Shown here: positions 54,123 to 63,084 of the stretch, in pieces
Layout: every line of letters starts with the position of its first letter
Numbering within the stretch: the first letter of the stretch is position 1
Assembly (NCBI GenBank): GCA_963556145.1
Contig: OY744471.1
Span: forward strand, 1,915,590-1,979,589
DNA length: 64,000 nt
Source: Hygrocybe punicea
Lineage: Eukaryota > Basidiomycota > Agaricomycetes > Agaricales > Hygrophoraceae
Direction of reading: 5' to 3'
Made by a program: the position numbers and the translations under genes
Notes under the pieces: model-generated
Database searches by the model: none
What the model saw: the letters and a program-made list of their open reading frames with translations, nothing else
Told to the model about the DNA's origin: nothing

Positions 54123-55937
54123 TTATTCTTGTCCGTCGATGAGTAAATTAACGGCGCGTAGAGCGTGCGATTCTTTTGTGATGGTAAGGATTTCAGGAAT
54201 TTTGCCCGGCGAGAGACTCATGAGGTAGGTCTCATACGGGTCGGGAACAATGAGGGGTTGCGGTTCAGCGGAGGCATTTTTGCAAGTGTTCTCACATGAC
54301 GCAAAAGGAAGTGGGTCGTCGGCAAAGATATTAACTTTTACCGGCGATGTGCCAGGAGGTTGGACTTGCTTGGGCGTAATATCATCGCGAAGTTTCGAAC
54401 GACAGTCCGGAGAAATTGAGAACAATTCCATTGGTGTGAGCGTGACACAGGGAGCCGCCATAGAGTGCGAGTAAACCTCACTAATAATCTTAGAGTCCTG
54501 GATAGGGGCTTGAGTGTGATACGCGGGTTCTTTATCCTTAGATTGTTTTAACGGTGGACCTGCAAAATTATGTTCGTGTGGCGGGCAGTATGCGGTTTCC
54601 GGTGTGGATGCGAAGGGATGGATGGGCGGTTCTGTGGTAGGAGCGGGTGTCGCAGGCAAAGGGGCTTGTTGCGTGGTTGATTGATCAGGCGTGGGCTGAG
54701 CGCATGGACGAGGTAAACTGGTGGTAGACGGGACAGGTTTGCGCTGACGAGAAATCTCTACACCGTCAAATTTTACCTTTTTAAGCGCGAATAGTTCGTG
54801 CTCCAGTTCTTCAATGCGCAAGTCGTTAGAGCTCATCGCCGATGCCAGGACGCTAGCGTGAACTGCAGGAGATACGCTATACATCATTTGACCGACATTG
54901 TTGGTACTGGTTTGTTGCGTCACAGCTAATTGACCGGGATTGCGATGATGCCATTCATCAATGCGCTCCTTCATAGAATTGCCGGGTAATTGGTGCGGAC
55001 AGAAAGCGCCAGAGGGTAGAACGATTTTCTTGTCGATATTTTCTCGGATGCGTCCAGCATTGATATATTCAATCACATGTGGGCAGTTCGGCCTAAAGTG
55101 ACCGGGTAGGTTGCAGAAGTGGCAATTGCCATTCACCGCTGTCTTGGACTGAGTCGTTCTCGTAGGGGCCGCATGAGCAGCGGTATGGGAGGTATGGGAG
55201 CATGGCGCAGAGCTTTTAGACGTGTGCGGATCCATAATTTTATTTACCGCTTGGACCACAGTATCGACAATGAGTGTGACGTCGTCCCATTTGATCGAAG
55301 AAGACTCGGAAGAGGTCACGGACGTTGGTTTACCTTCCTTAGGCGCGTTCGTGGGACCGGTACCATGAAGAACGAACTGCGCTGCCGCTTGGATTTCATG
55401 TAGCGGATAGGGGTCATCGGGAAAGTGATCAGGTAGCTTTAGCTGTAGTTGCTGCATGACGCGCGTCCAGAGAGACTTTTGGAACCCGCGAATGTATGCG
55501 CGACTTTGCTCAGCTTCGGAGATGCGATTCTTTTTACAGAGAAATTTTGTGATAGTGAGGAATGCGCGATGATAAGCGCCAAGCTCTATGATGTTTGCGA
55601 TTCCCGACTGATGTTGTTTCTCAACGAGTTTCTCCATATCCGATACGGACCATTTCCTCTCGTCTTCCGAACCAGGATAAAGCTTATACACAGCCTTTGT
55701 GAACTCTTCGTAAGTCGATGCCGGTTCATACTCGTCGAGCGATTCCCAAAGTTCGGCGGTGTCTATGTCGAGATAGCGCAACGCATATCTCTTTTTGTCG
55801 ACAGCGTTGGCTACTGCACACGAATCGAATTGGGCCTCAAGCTCGTCAAAGTATCGGTGAAGTTCGCACGGGTGCTCCGGCGAGAAGCTAGGAGCGGTAT
55901 TATGACCGCGAGCGGGCATTTGCGGTGGAGTCGCCAT
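54123..55937 (-). CDS. Ty3 Gag
   Basis: Capsid/nucleocapsid precursor. The start is taken as ATG 55937 (MATPPQMPARGHNTA) because the same ATG is conserved in the decayed copy (MAAPPH..., near 9900). The frame is open for 137 more codons upstream (Ser/Thr/Pro-rich) without an ATG. The helical capsid region covers about 55380-55860 (HRYFDELEAQFDSCAVANAV ... YKLYPGSEDERKW). A zinc knuckle C-x2-C-x4-H-x4-C (CHFCNLPGHFRPNC) lies near 55090-55130. A long Pro/Thr linker follows, with a coiled segment ELEHELFALKKVKFDGVEIS. It ends in-frame at the TAA before protease. Confidence 0.85.
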   Translation of the reverse strand: MATPPQMPARGHNTAPSFSPEHPCELHRYFDELEAQFDSCAVANAVDKKRYALRYLDIDTAELWESLDEYEPASTYEEFTKAVYKLYPGSEDERKWSVSDMEKLVEKQHQSGIANIIELGAYHRAFLTITKFLCKKNRISEAEQSRAYIRGFQKSLWTRVMQQLQLKLPDHFPDDPYPLHEIQAAAQFVLHGTGPTNAPKEGKPTSVTSSESSSIKWDDVTLIVDTVVQAVNKIMDPHTSKSSAPCSHTSHTAAHAAPTRTTQSKTAVNGNCHFCNLPGHFRPNCPHVIEYINAGRIRENIDKKIVLPSGAFCPHQLPGNSMKERIDEWHHRNPGQLAVTQQTSTNNVGQMMYSVSPAVHASVLASAMSSNDLRIEELEHELFALKKVKFDGVEISRQRKPVPSTTSLPRPCAQPTPDQSTTQQAPLPATPAPTTEPPIHPFASTPETAYCPPHEHNFAGPPLKQSKDKEPAYHTQAPIQDSKIISEVYSHSMAAPCVTLTPMELFSISPDCRSKLRDDITPKQVQPPGTSPVKVNIFADDPLPFASCENTCKNASAEPQPLIVPDPYETYLMSLSPGKIPEILTITKESHALRAVNLLIDGQE

Positions 55938-56379
55938 TGTTTGAGCTGCGGGTGGTGGTGTGGGTGGACGCGATGAGGTAGATGACGAGGGTGTGGAGCT
56001 CGGTAGAGCAGGAATAGAAGAATCGAGAGTGGATGTGGATGGTAAGTTAGAAAGTGGACCGGAAGAGGGGTCGGAAGTGTGTCGAGATAAGGAACCGCTA
56101 GCTGGTGTGGGAGATTGTGGATTGTAATCGCGCGGAGAATCGTGAAAATCTAGAGGCGTGCGAGGTGAATGAGAACAAAATCGATGTGAGGTATCGTGTT
56201 CAGAATTGGAGGAACTTTCAGTGAGTTCGTCGAGATCGCTGTCGAAGTCGGGGATATTCCGAGAGGTTGTCGCACGTTGTTGCGCTTGACGCTGTACTGA
56301 GCTACGAGTACGATATCTGTTGGTAGCTATGGTGCTCGAACTAGACACGTTAGTCGAAGGAGTGGTTTAAATGTTAAGT

Positions 56380-56398
56380 CCCCTCGCGGTGGGCTCCA
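56380..56398 (-). promoter_or_regulatory. Primer-binding site of the Ty3 element
   Basis: The minus strand begins TGGAGCCCACCGCGAGGGG, 5 nt from the 5' LTR. It starts with TGG as needed to pair with a tRNA 3' CCA and is conserved at 10327-10345. The donor tRNA was not identified. Confidence 0.65.
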
Positions 56399-56403
56399 GA
56401 AAA

Positions 56404-57241
56404 TGATACGGTTTCCACGTCTATGACCCCGGATAAAGAGATAATAAATGATGAAAAACGTCGCAAAGGTGCGAACGAGACTTGGGGACACTCCCGACAA
56501 TAACGCGATAGTGCGCGATAATATGCGCGATAAAATAAACAAACGCGAAGAGTCGCAAGACAACACGATGTTGCAACGCAGTGATAAACAAGGATCGGAA
56601 GGCTTAGCTGGGTGTCCTAGATGACAGCGTGATATGCGGTGATGATGCGACGAGACGGAGGTTCTGCGCTACGACTTAGGTCACGATAGCGGAGAGTACA
56701 CGATGAGGAGAGACGCAGATTCGAGTGAGAATGACTAGATCCTTTTAAAACTTAAGCTGCAAACTAGTGGAGAGGGGAGAACTGGGTTCTTCTTCACATA
56801 TTTTCTACTACAGGACACTTTTTATATTCTAAAGGGATAGGGGGAAAGGGTGGATGAGTGAAATAGAAATGCAGCGAAATATCGCATGAAAGCGACGAAA
56901 TGGGAAAGGAATAGCGAAGGATTTGAAATAACGGCGAATATCACATGAAAGTCGGCGAAAAGACGAAGATAAACCGGATGAATTACATTTCTGGTATCGG
57001 ACTCGGTGTCCGAACGTGTAGGACGTGTTTAACAGTCATGTGTCAGCGTATTAAGACCGGGTCGCGCGGTTAAGATACAGCAAAGATGTCGTGGTCACGC
57101 GCGCGTCGATCGGCGTAAGTCGCGCAAGTCACGGGCGGCGCGCTGATGTTTCGCATGTACGCGGGACTGCAGAAGAGCCGTAGGGAAAGTAGAATTGACC
57201 ATATGAGAGATTCCGTGCCCAAAGGGAGAGACTGCGTATCA
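56404..57241 (-). repeat. 5' LTR of Ty3 element (838 bp)
   Basis: Paired with 47538-48375; about 18 differences by eye, nearly all transitions. It should hold the promoter for gag-pol on the minus strand. Confidence 0.93.
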
Positions 57242-57245
57242 CCGA

Positions 57246-57410
57246 TGGGACTGTTCAAGACTTTTTCAACAAGTTTGTTAAAGAGTGTCTCAATACTCAA
57301 GCAAATTTGAAGTCCAATTTTGTTGAGGTCCGATTTGTGTATGTTGGTCATGGTCATGGTCATGGTCGCAGTCGTCCTGCATCAGGAAATCAAGGGTGAT
57401 CTGATATGAG
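57246..57410 (+). pseudogene. 3' fragment of the split host-type gene
   Basis: Continues the frame of 47466-47537 across the Ty3 insertion (DGTVQDFFNKFVKECLNTQ). It ends in a Gly/His repeat (VGHGHGHGRS) and a TGA near 57400. The product family is not recognised. Confidence 0.45.
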
Positions 57411-57522
57411 CTTATAAAGCCTGCTCCGATGAATAATTAATATCAGTTTTCATTATGACATGTCTCAGGGAAACCCAGATATTGTAAGTCTCTGTTGATG
57501 AAATTACATCATATCATACAAC

Positions 57523-60402
57523 TTGATGCGTGTATATATGTTTTTCGGTAACGAGTCGAAATACCAATGGTGCAAGCCTTCATGTAATCTATGTGAACAT
57601 GTTGCTTATTTTAAGAGTGTATGTCTTTCATGCACCTCTTACTTCATTTTACTAACAACGAGATTCAGCTTCCAGATTCATTCAAAGACTTCGCATCCAA
57701 GTATACCAGCAAAAAGAGACTCACACTGGAATTTATAACCCATTGCCATCGAGAACGCATCCATGCCCAGTGGCAACTCCTTCTCGACAGTGAATTCCTT
57801 CATGCGTATGAGCATGGTATAATGATTCATTGTTGCGACGGGATTGTACGCAGGTTCTATCCTCGGATTTTCATGTATTTGGCAGATTATCCTGAGAAGT
57901 AGCTCCTTCTTGGGATGTTACCAATAACTTGCTCACACTTTATGACAGAATCCTAATGGCTTGTATTCGAAACTTAGGGAGATGCCCGTGCCCACGTTGC
58001 ACAACTCCATTGTCGGGAGCACATTTGGTAGGCCAGAAGAGGGACCGGTGTAACAGGGTTAAGTTGGCTCGTGTTGACGACGTTTGCAGAAGGTACATGC
58101 ACTCTCAGGCTCGAAAAGCTATCTATGAGTGGAACTTCACCGTAGATAGCGCACCCGTGGAGCGTATCCTCAAAATCACTTGTCCCTACTTCTGTATGAA
58201 ACCGGTCTATCGAACGAGAAATATAAACGCTGAATGTGTTTTTTTACAGAGTGCCTTCTCTGACAAACTTTCTCAATTTGGGTTCAATCATTTCCTAATG
58301 TTTGTCATTGATCTTCTGCATGAAATTGAACTTGGAATATGGAAGGCCTCGTTCATCCATTTGCTTCAAATTCTAGAGTCTGTAGATAACAAAACCTTGC
58401 ATGAATTAGATTGCTGGTGGGTTCACTACCAAGATGTCTGGCGAGGTTCTCACCATTTTTACAGCTTCCGACTTGTGCCGACTTTTGGCAGAGATACGAT
58501 CAGGCATTTCACACACAATACTTCAGAGTTGAAGAAAATGGCTGCGAGGAACTATGAGGATTTTCTGCAGGTGAGAAAATGTTAAATTCTGCCCAAGAAT
58601 CCCGTGTCATTGGTATTTTGCAGTGTGCAATTCTGGTTTTTGATGGCTTATTACCAGAGCCTCATAACGGGAAAGTACTTCAGCTCCTGTTCACATTTGC
58701 TCACTGGCATGGGCTTGCCAAATTGTGAATGCATACCGATACTACGCTAACTATCCTTGATAACGAAACAACGACTTTTGGCAACCAACTTTGCAATTTC
58801 CAATCTGAGACCTGTGTTGCCTACGACACTCGGGAATTGAAATGTGAAGCAAGGGCCAGAATTTGTCGTCAAAACAAGAAAGCACCCACAGTTGTCTCAA
58901 AGCCACCATCAACCGATAATCACCGACATTCTAATCAATGCAAGGCGAAGAAGTTCAATCTGCATACTTACAAAGCCCACTCTGTGGGGGATTACATAGA
59001 AACCATCAAGAGGTACGGCACAACCGATTCATACTCATCGGAAATTGTAAGTGTCTTCTCTTTCAGAGAAATGATGGAACCCATCCATTGTAACAGGGCG
59101 AACTTGAACATCGAACTCCCAAAGCTCGCTATGTTAGGACAAGCAAAAAGGAGTTTATTCAACAATTGGCCTGAATCAAGCGTCAACAAGCACGCATCAG
59201 AGCTATTCGTCAGAGGATTGCTATAACTTCTCCTTTGGCCAAGCAGCGAGAACCTGTGCCAAACAACCCCGAAACCCATCACCATATTGGTGTTTCCGAA
59301 AACCATCCACATCATATCGGTTCATTTTTACGGTTGCACGTGGGAGACCCAGCTGTCATGGTAAGCAAGATTTCAATCAGGACATAACTGGTGGTTAATA
59401 ATTCCACAGGATTTCTGGCCAAAGCTGAAGCAGCATACCTCGCATCAAAGCAGTTTTGGATGCAGAGACACACTTAAACAATGGTCCCATTCCATCCAGC
59501 TCCCAGGGTGATTCCCTTGGGACCAACAGCTCCGCTGAACTCGCAGGCATCCATTTTAAAGGTGATTGCATTTACCAGCACAACATCATGCGGGTCAATT
59601 ATACTACATATGATGTACGACGAGCTGAAGATACTATCAACCCAAAGACAAATCACAGGGACATCATGATCCTCTCCACTGAAGAATCTGGCTCACCAAC
59701 TCATCAGTACCTCTATGCTCACGTCCTTGGTATATATCATGTCAATGTTATCTACACAGGACCCGGCATGGTAGATTATCATGCTTGTCGAATCAAATTT
59801 CTGTGGGTCCGATGGTTCGAAATTTTGGACAATATGCCTACACAAACTGTGGCTGGATCATTTAAAGTTCCCACCATTGAACGAGGGGGATGCAACTGGT
59901 TTTGTCGACCCAGAACATGTATCACGTGGGTGTCAATTGATCCCAGGTTTTGCAGCAGGTATGCGCCATCCAGACGGGGTGGGAATTTCACTTTGCGCTC
60001 AGGATTCAAAGGATTGGAGTTGGTACTATGTGAATCGGTGTGTCTTAACTGATCTGATTGCTTCTCATTCACTCACAATATTAATTCAATTGCAGCTTCA
60101 TTGATCGAGATATGATCATGCGGTATCACTGGGGACTCGCAGTGGGGCATATCTATGGACATGAATTCTCACAAGAACAAGATGGAAACAACAATATTAA
60201 TGATTTGACAAGTGAGAATGATGACGGCCCATCTCAAGACACCCTTCCGGTTGATGCATGAATTGTTTCAGATGAGGAAGCAACTAGCTCGGATTTCAGA
60301 AGCTGTTCGGATTCCTCTGATAACAGTGATAAATCAGATGAGGAAATGTTGTTGGAAATGAGTGATATGTACGGTGACCCACAAGTTGTATTTTATGAAT
60401 AA
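57523..60402 (+). pseudogene. Plavaka-like (CACTA superfamily) transposase, broken
   Basis: A long multi-exon gene that matches a transposase-type protein very common in mushroom genomes. Ordered segments: FFGNESKYQWC; YEHGIMIHCCDGIVRRFYPR; NLGRCPCPRC (CxC motif) with KRDRCNRVKLARVDDVCRR; FNHFLMFVIDLLHEIELGIW; LVPTFGRDTIRHF; DGLLPEPHNGK; HSVGDYIETIKRYGTTDS; then NYTTYDVRRAEDTINP, GIYHVNVIYTGPGMVDYH, FVDPEHVSRGCQLIPGF and HPDGVGISLCAQDSKDW. The last exon is acidic and ends at TAA 60400-60402. A TGA at 58726-58728, where relatives have Arg, breaks the frame and could come from CGA. Other frame changes fit short introns. Terminal inverted repeats were not found. Assignment to Plavaka is from memory of family motifs. 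Confidence 0.7.
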
Positions 60403-60847
60403 CCGGAATATTATTTATTGTTACCTATCATAACATCGAGTGAATAATGTTTGGTAGGCTGGCAATAATTCTGCCTTTCGATGATCATGTCTTAAGCCCC
60501 TGGCATTAATTCTACTGTGACTATGATAATACTTTACCGGCTGTCCGTCAGCCTGATGATTCTTGATAATACTGGTGAGTATGTCACATCAAATTTAATA
60601 CCGATATGACAATGGTAAATTTCACTAAGCCCTTATCAACTACTGGCAATCAGCAAAGTAATTATCAACTCCACCTGGAACTGCCAGGGTATGTCATGTC
60701 GGCCCCGTTTTCCTGATGTGGTTGTCGCTGTTTTTGTGAGGCGGCTGGTTTTGTTGATGGTTGAGGTCGTTGTTTGGGGTGTAGTTTGTTGGTTGACTTA
60801 GCTATAACTTGAACAATAATATTAGCTTAGAAAACAAATGAAATCCT
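60403..60847. other. Intergenic region, no gene recognised
   Basis: No protein resemblance or repeat ends recognised between the Plavaka-like gene and the AT-rich hairpin. Confidence 0.4.
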
Positions 60848-61174
60848 TTTATTGCTGTTTTCAAAATGCATGACATTTTTTGAAAAAATAAATCTTTGAA
60901 AGAACAAACATATATATTTAAAAAAATAAAACTTTCAAAGAACAAACCTATATATTTGAAAGAATATATTTGAAAGAATAAATCTTTCAAAGAACAAACA
61001 TATATATTTAAGAAAATAAATCTTTGAAGGAACAAACATATATATTTAAAAAAATAAATCTTTCAAATATATAGGTTTGTTCTTTGAAAGTTTTATTTTT
61101 TTAAATATATATGTTTGTTCTTTCAAAGATTTATTTTTTCAAAAAATGTCATGCATTTTGAAAACAGCAATAAA
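60848..61174. repeat. AT-rich 327-bp long inverted repeat (hairpin/MITE-like)
   Basis: The ends TTTATTGCTG...CAGCAATAAA begin arms of well over 100 bp. The centre consists of repeated units of AAATAAATCTTTGAA/AGAACAAACATATATATTT type. No coding. Target duplication is not clear. Confidence 0.75.
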
Positions 61175-61309
61175 CTAGACAACCCGTACCTGTCAAAACC
61201 CACACTGTGATGAAGGCGTAAGGACGGTTTGGCCGAGGTGGTTGTATTCAAATAACCAGTGTTACTCGTTTAGGAAACACCACTGGTTCACCCTCATGTC
61301 AATTGGTAT

Positions 61310-62880
61310 TCAAGGAAACACTAAGGGATACAAAGCTCGAAATACATGCCAGACATTCTGGAACAAAAGCTCTACCACATTGAGAGTGTCATATGCAGCT
61401 TGAACGCGAGTTGAGAACTCATCTGATGTGAATGCCAATAAGGCATCCCCTCCCATTGCCTCCTTGAGCTTGCAGATGACACCAATATCAACTGGTAATA
61501 AGCAATCACGCCCGCCCCATTTCTCTGGTAGGCTGTATGCCTCATTCCGAGACATACCTGATGGACCTAGTTTGGTCTTGTCCTTATGCATCCACGCACC
61601 ATTACAAAATTCCACAAAAGTTTCAAGCTCTTGTCGAAGGAGCTTTGGCCAAAGCCATTGGCAGAGCTCACTGTCACAGTAAACGTCAGCATATGAACTG
61701 AATGAGGTGAGAGGAACATACTACTGCTGCTCATTGCTGGGATCATACAGACCATCTTCAATCCCTTTGTTAAAAAAAATGACAGCATCATCACCAAAGT
61801 CTATTCGCAAACGCAACCAGGATCATTCCACCACGATATTGTGCATGCTTTGCATGTAAATGTGTGCAGGTAACTCAGTAAGATCGAAATCAGGGTGAAA
61901 GATCTCTCTGCTTAGGTGAGGCCAGAGCTAGCTGCGTTAATAACAATGAACATACCATAGCGCATTGATAAGACCATATATTTTGGTTGTCTCAGAGCCA
62001 CAATCGGTTGAAAACTGCAATGGAATACCTAATTCGAAGCATTTCAACACAGAGCCAGCTTGTAAGGCAAACATATTTTACCTCCAACAGTCTCAACGAG
62101 TGATAGAAAACAGTAACCGATGATATTGCCCATGCGGTTGCTGGGAACTACCCACACACCTAACCACTTCGACGTAGCTTCATCTAAAACAGCCCAGATA
62201 GTGAAGCCGATACCGTATAGTTTGTCATGTCCATCGCCAGCCCAACGGTTATTTATGCCAATAGATATCTTCAGAACATGAAAGATCTTCTTTGCTGTAG
62301 GTTCTCGTAGTTCAAATCCTTTGTCATCATGAGTGCGCATGACATTGGTGACATAATCCCTGAGAGAGATCAGCTCCGAGTCAACATGAACAGATGACCA
62401 ACTACCTCGTCAAATGAATGCCACTATGGAAGGCCACCTTCTGCTGAATGGTCCGGACACCCTGGTGGCGGGCTGGGTCTTTGTCCATTTGGGTGAGAAC
62501 AAGTTGCTCCTTCTGTTTCTCAGGGAGGACCTTTGTGGTTGTCCTGCTACTGGTGAGGCCAAGTTCTTTGCGTCGACAGCGCACAGTTCTAGAACTACAC
62601 CGTGTTAATACAACTGTGAAAGTGAGCTGTTGTCATACCTCATCTTTATCCCATAGTCAGTTAACAGTCGCTTGGCTATTTTGTTGTTGTTTGAAAGGAG
62701 CTCCTGGTGATACTGTTGGAGGGCAGCAACAAGTTTCTCATCGTCTGATTTTACTACGTTGACAATTAGAAATGGTTTCTAACTGTAGTACCCAAATAAA
62801 GAACTGAACTCACATACAGCATCATGTTGGTTGTGACCTATGGGATTGCGGTTCTGAGACCCACTGCCGCTTGCCATGGC
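61310..62880 (-). pseudogene. Ginger-like integrase-core protein, broken
   Basis: The start is probably MSAMASGSGSQNRNPIGHNQ near 62880. Exons then give a helical region (LVAALQQYHQELLSNNNKIA), RRKELGLTSSRTTTKVLPEK with DKDPARHQGVRTIQQKVAFH (HTH-like), and a catalytic core. The core has D in NNRWAGDGHDKLYGIGF, D in LQFSTDCGSETTKIYGL and E in MHNIVVE, followed by LRLRIDFGDDAVIFF. The C-terminal part contains GPSGMSRNEAYSLPEKWGGR and ends FRALYPLVFP. A TGA at 61823-61825 stands directly after the catalytic Glu, where relatives have Arg; CGA to TGA explains it. A second stop near 61735 is at an exon end. Such genes are widespread in Agaricomycetes and derive from cut-and-paste transposons with retroviral-type integrases. 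Confidence 0.72.
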
Positions 62881-62939
62881 TGACATGGTTGAAGTTGAAG
62901 AGGTGCCGGTCCCCTCAGCCACGAATTATTAATAATATT

Positions 62940-63060
62940 GAGATATCGAGGTATACACATCAGTAAAACAGGGATTCTACTTACTCATCTTAATTGTCTT
63001 AGTTCACTTGAGTAAGACCATTAAGACAACTAAGATATGATAAGACAACTAAGATAGGAT
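62940..63060. repeat. Short direct/inverted repeat ACTAAGATA/AAGACAACTAAGATA
   Basis: A 15-nt unit is repeated in tandem at 63021-63060 and partly mirrored at 62990-63003, immediately before the polypurine tract. Confidence 0.5.
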
Positions 63061-63084
63061 AAGTAAGTAGTGACAACTTGGGGT

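Larger units (their letters stand above)
47538..57241 (-). mobile_element. Ty3/Gypsy LTR retrotransposon carrying an antisense gene
   Basis: A 9,704-bp element on the minus strand: 5' LTR 56404-57241, primer-binding site 56380-56398, gag, protease, RT-RNase H-integrase, then an oppositely transcribed gene (48475-49715), polypurine tract (48376-48388) and 3' LTR 47538-48375. LTR ends are TGATAC...GTATCA. The 4-bp sequence CCGA flanks both sides (47534-47537, 57242-57245). The LTRs differ at about 18 positions by eye (~2%), nearly all transitions, so insertion is not brand new. The only interruption seen in gag-pol is one TAA at the gag/protease boundary, plus a protease-RT frame offset. Confidence 0.93.

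Noticed and set aside
57070..57363. Open frame across the LTR end and flank
   Set aside because: Crosses the LTR boundary and the target duplication; not conserved in the other LTR context.
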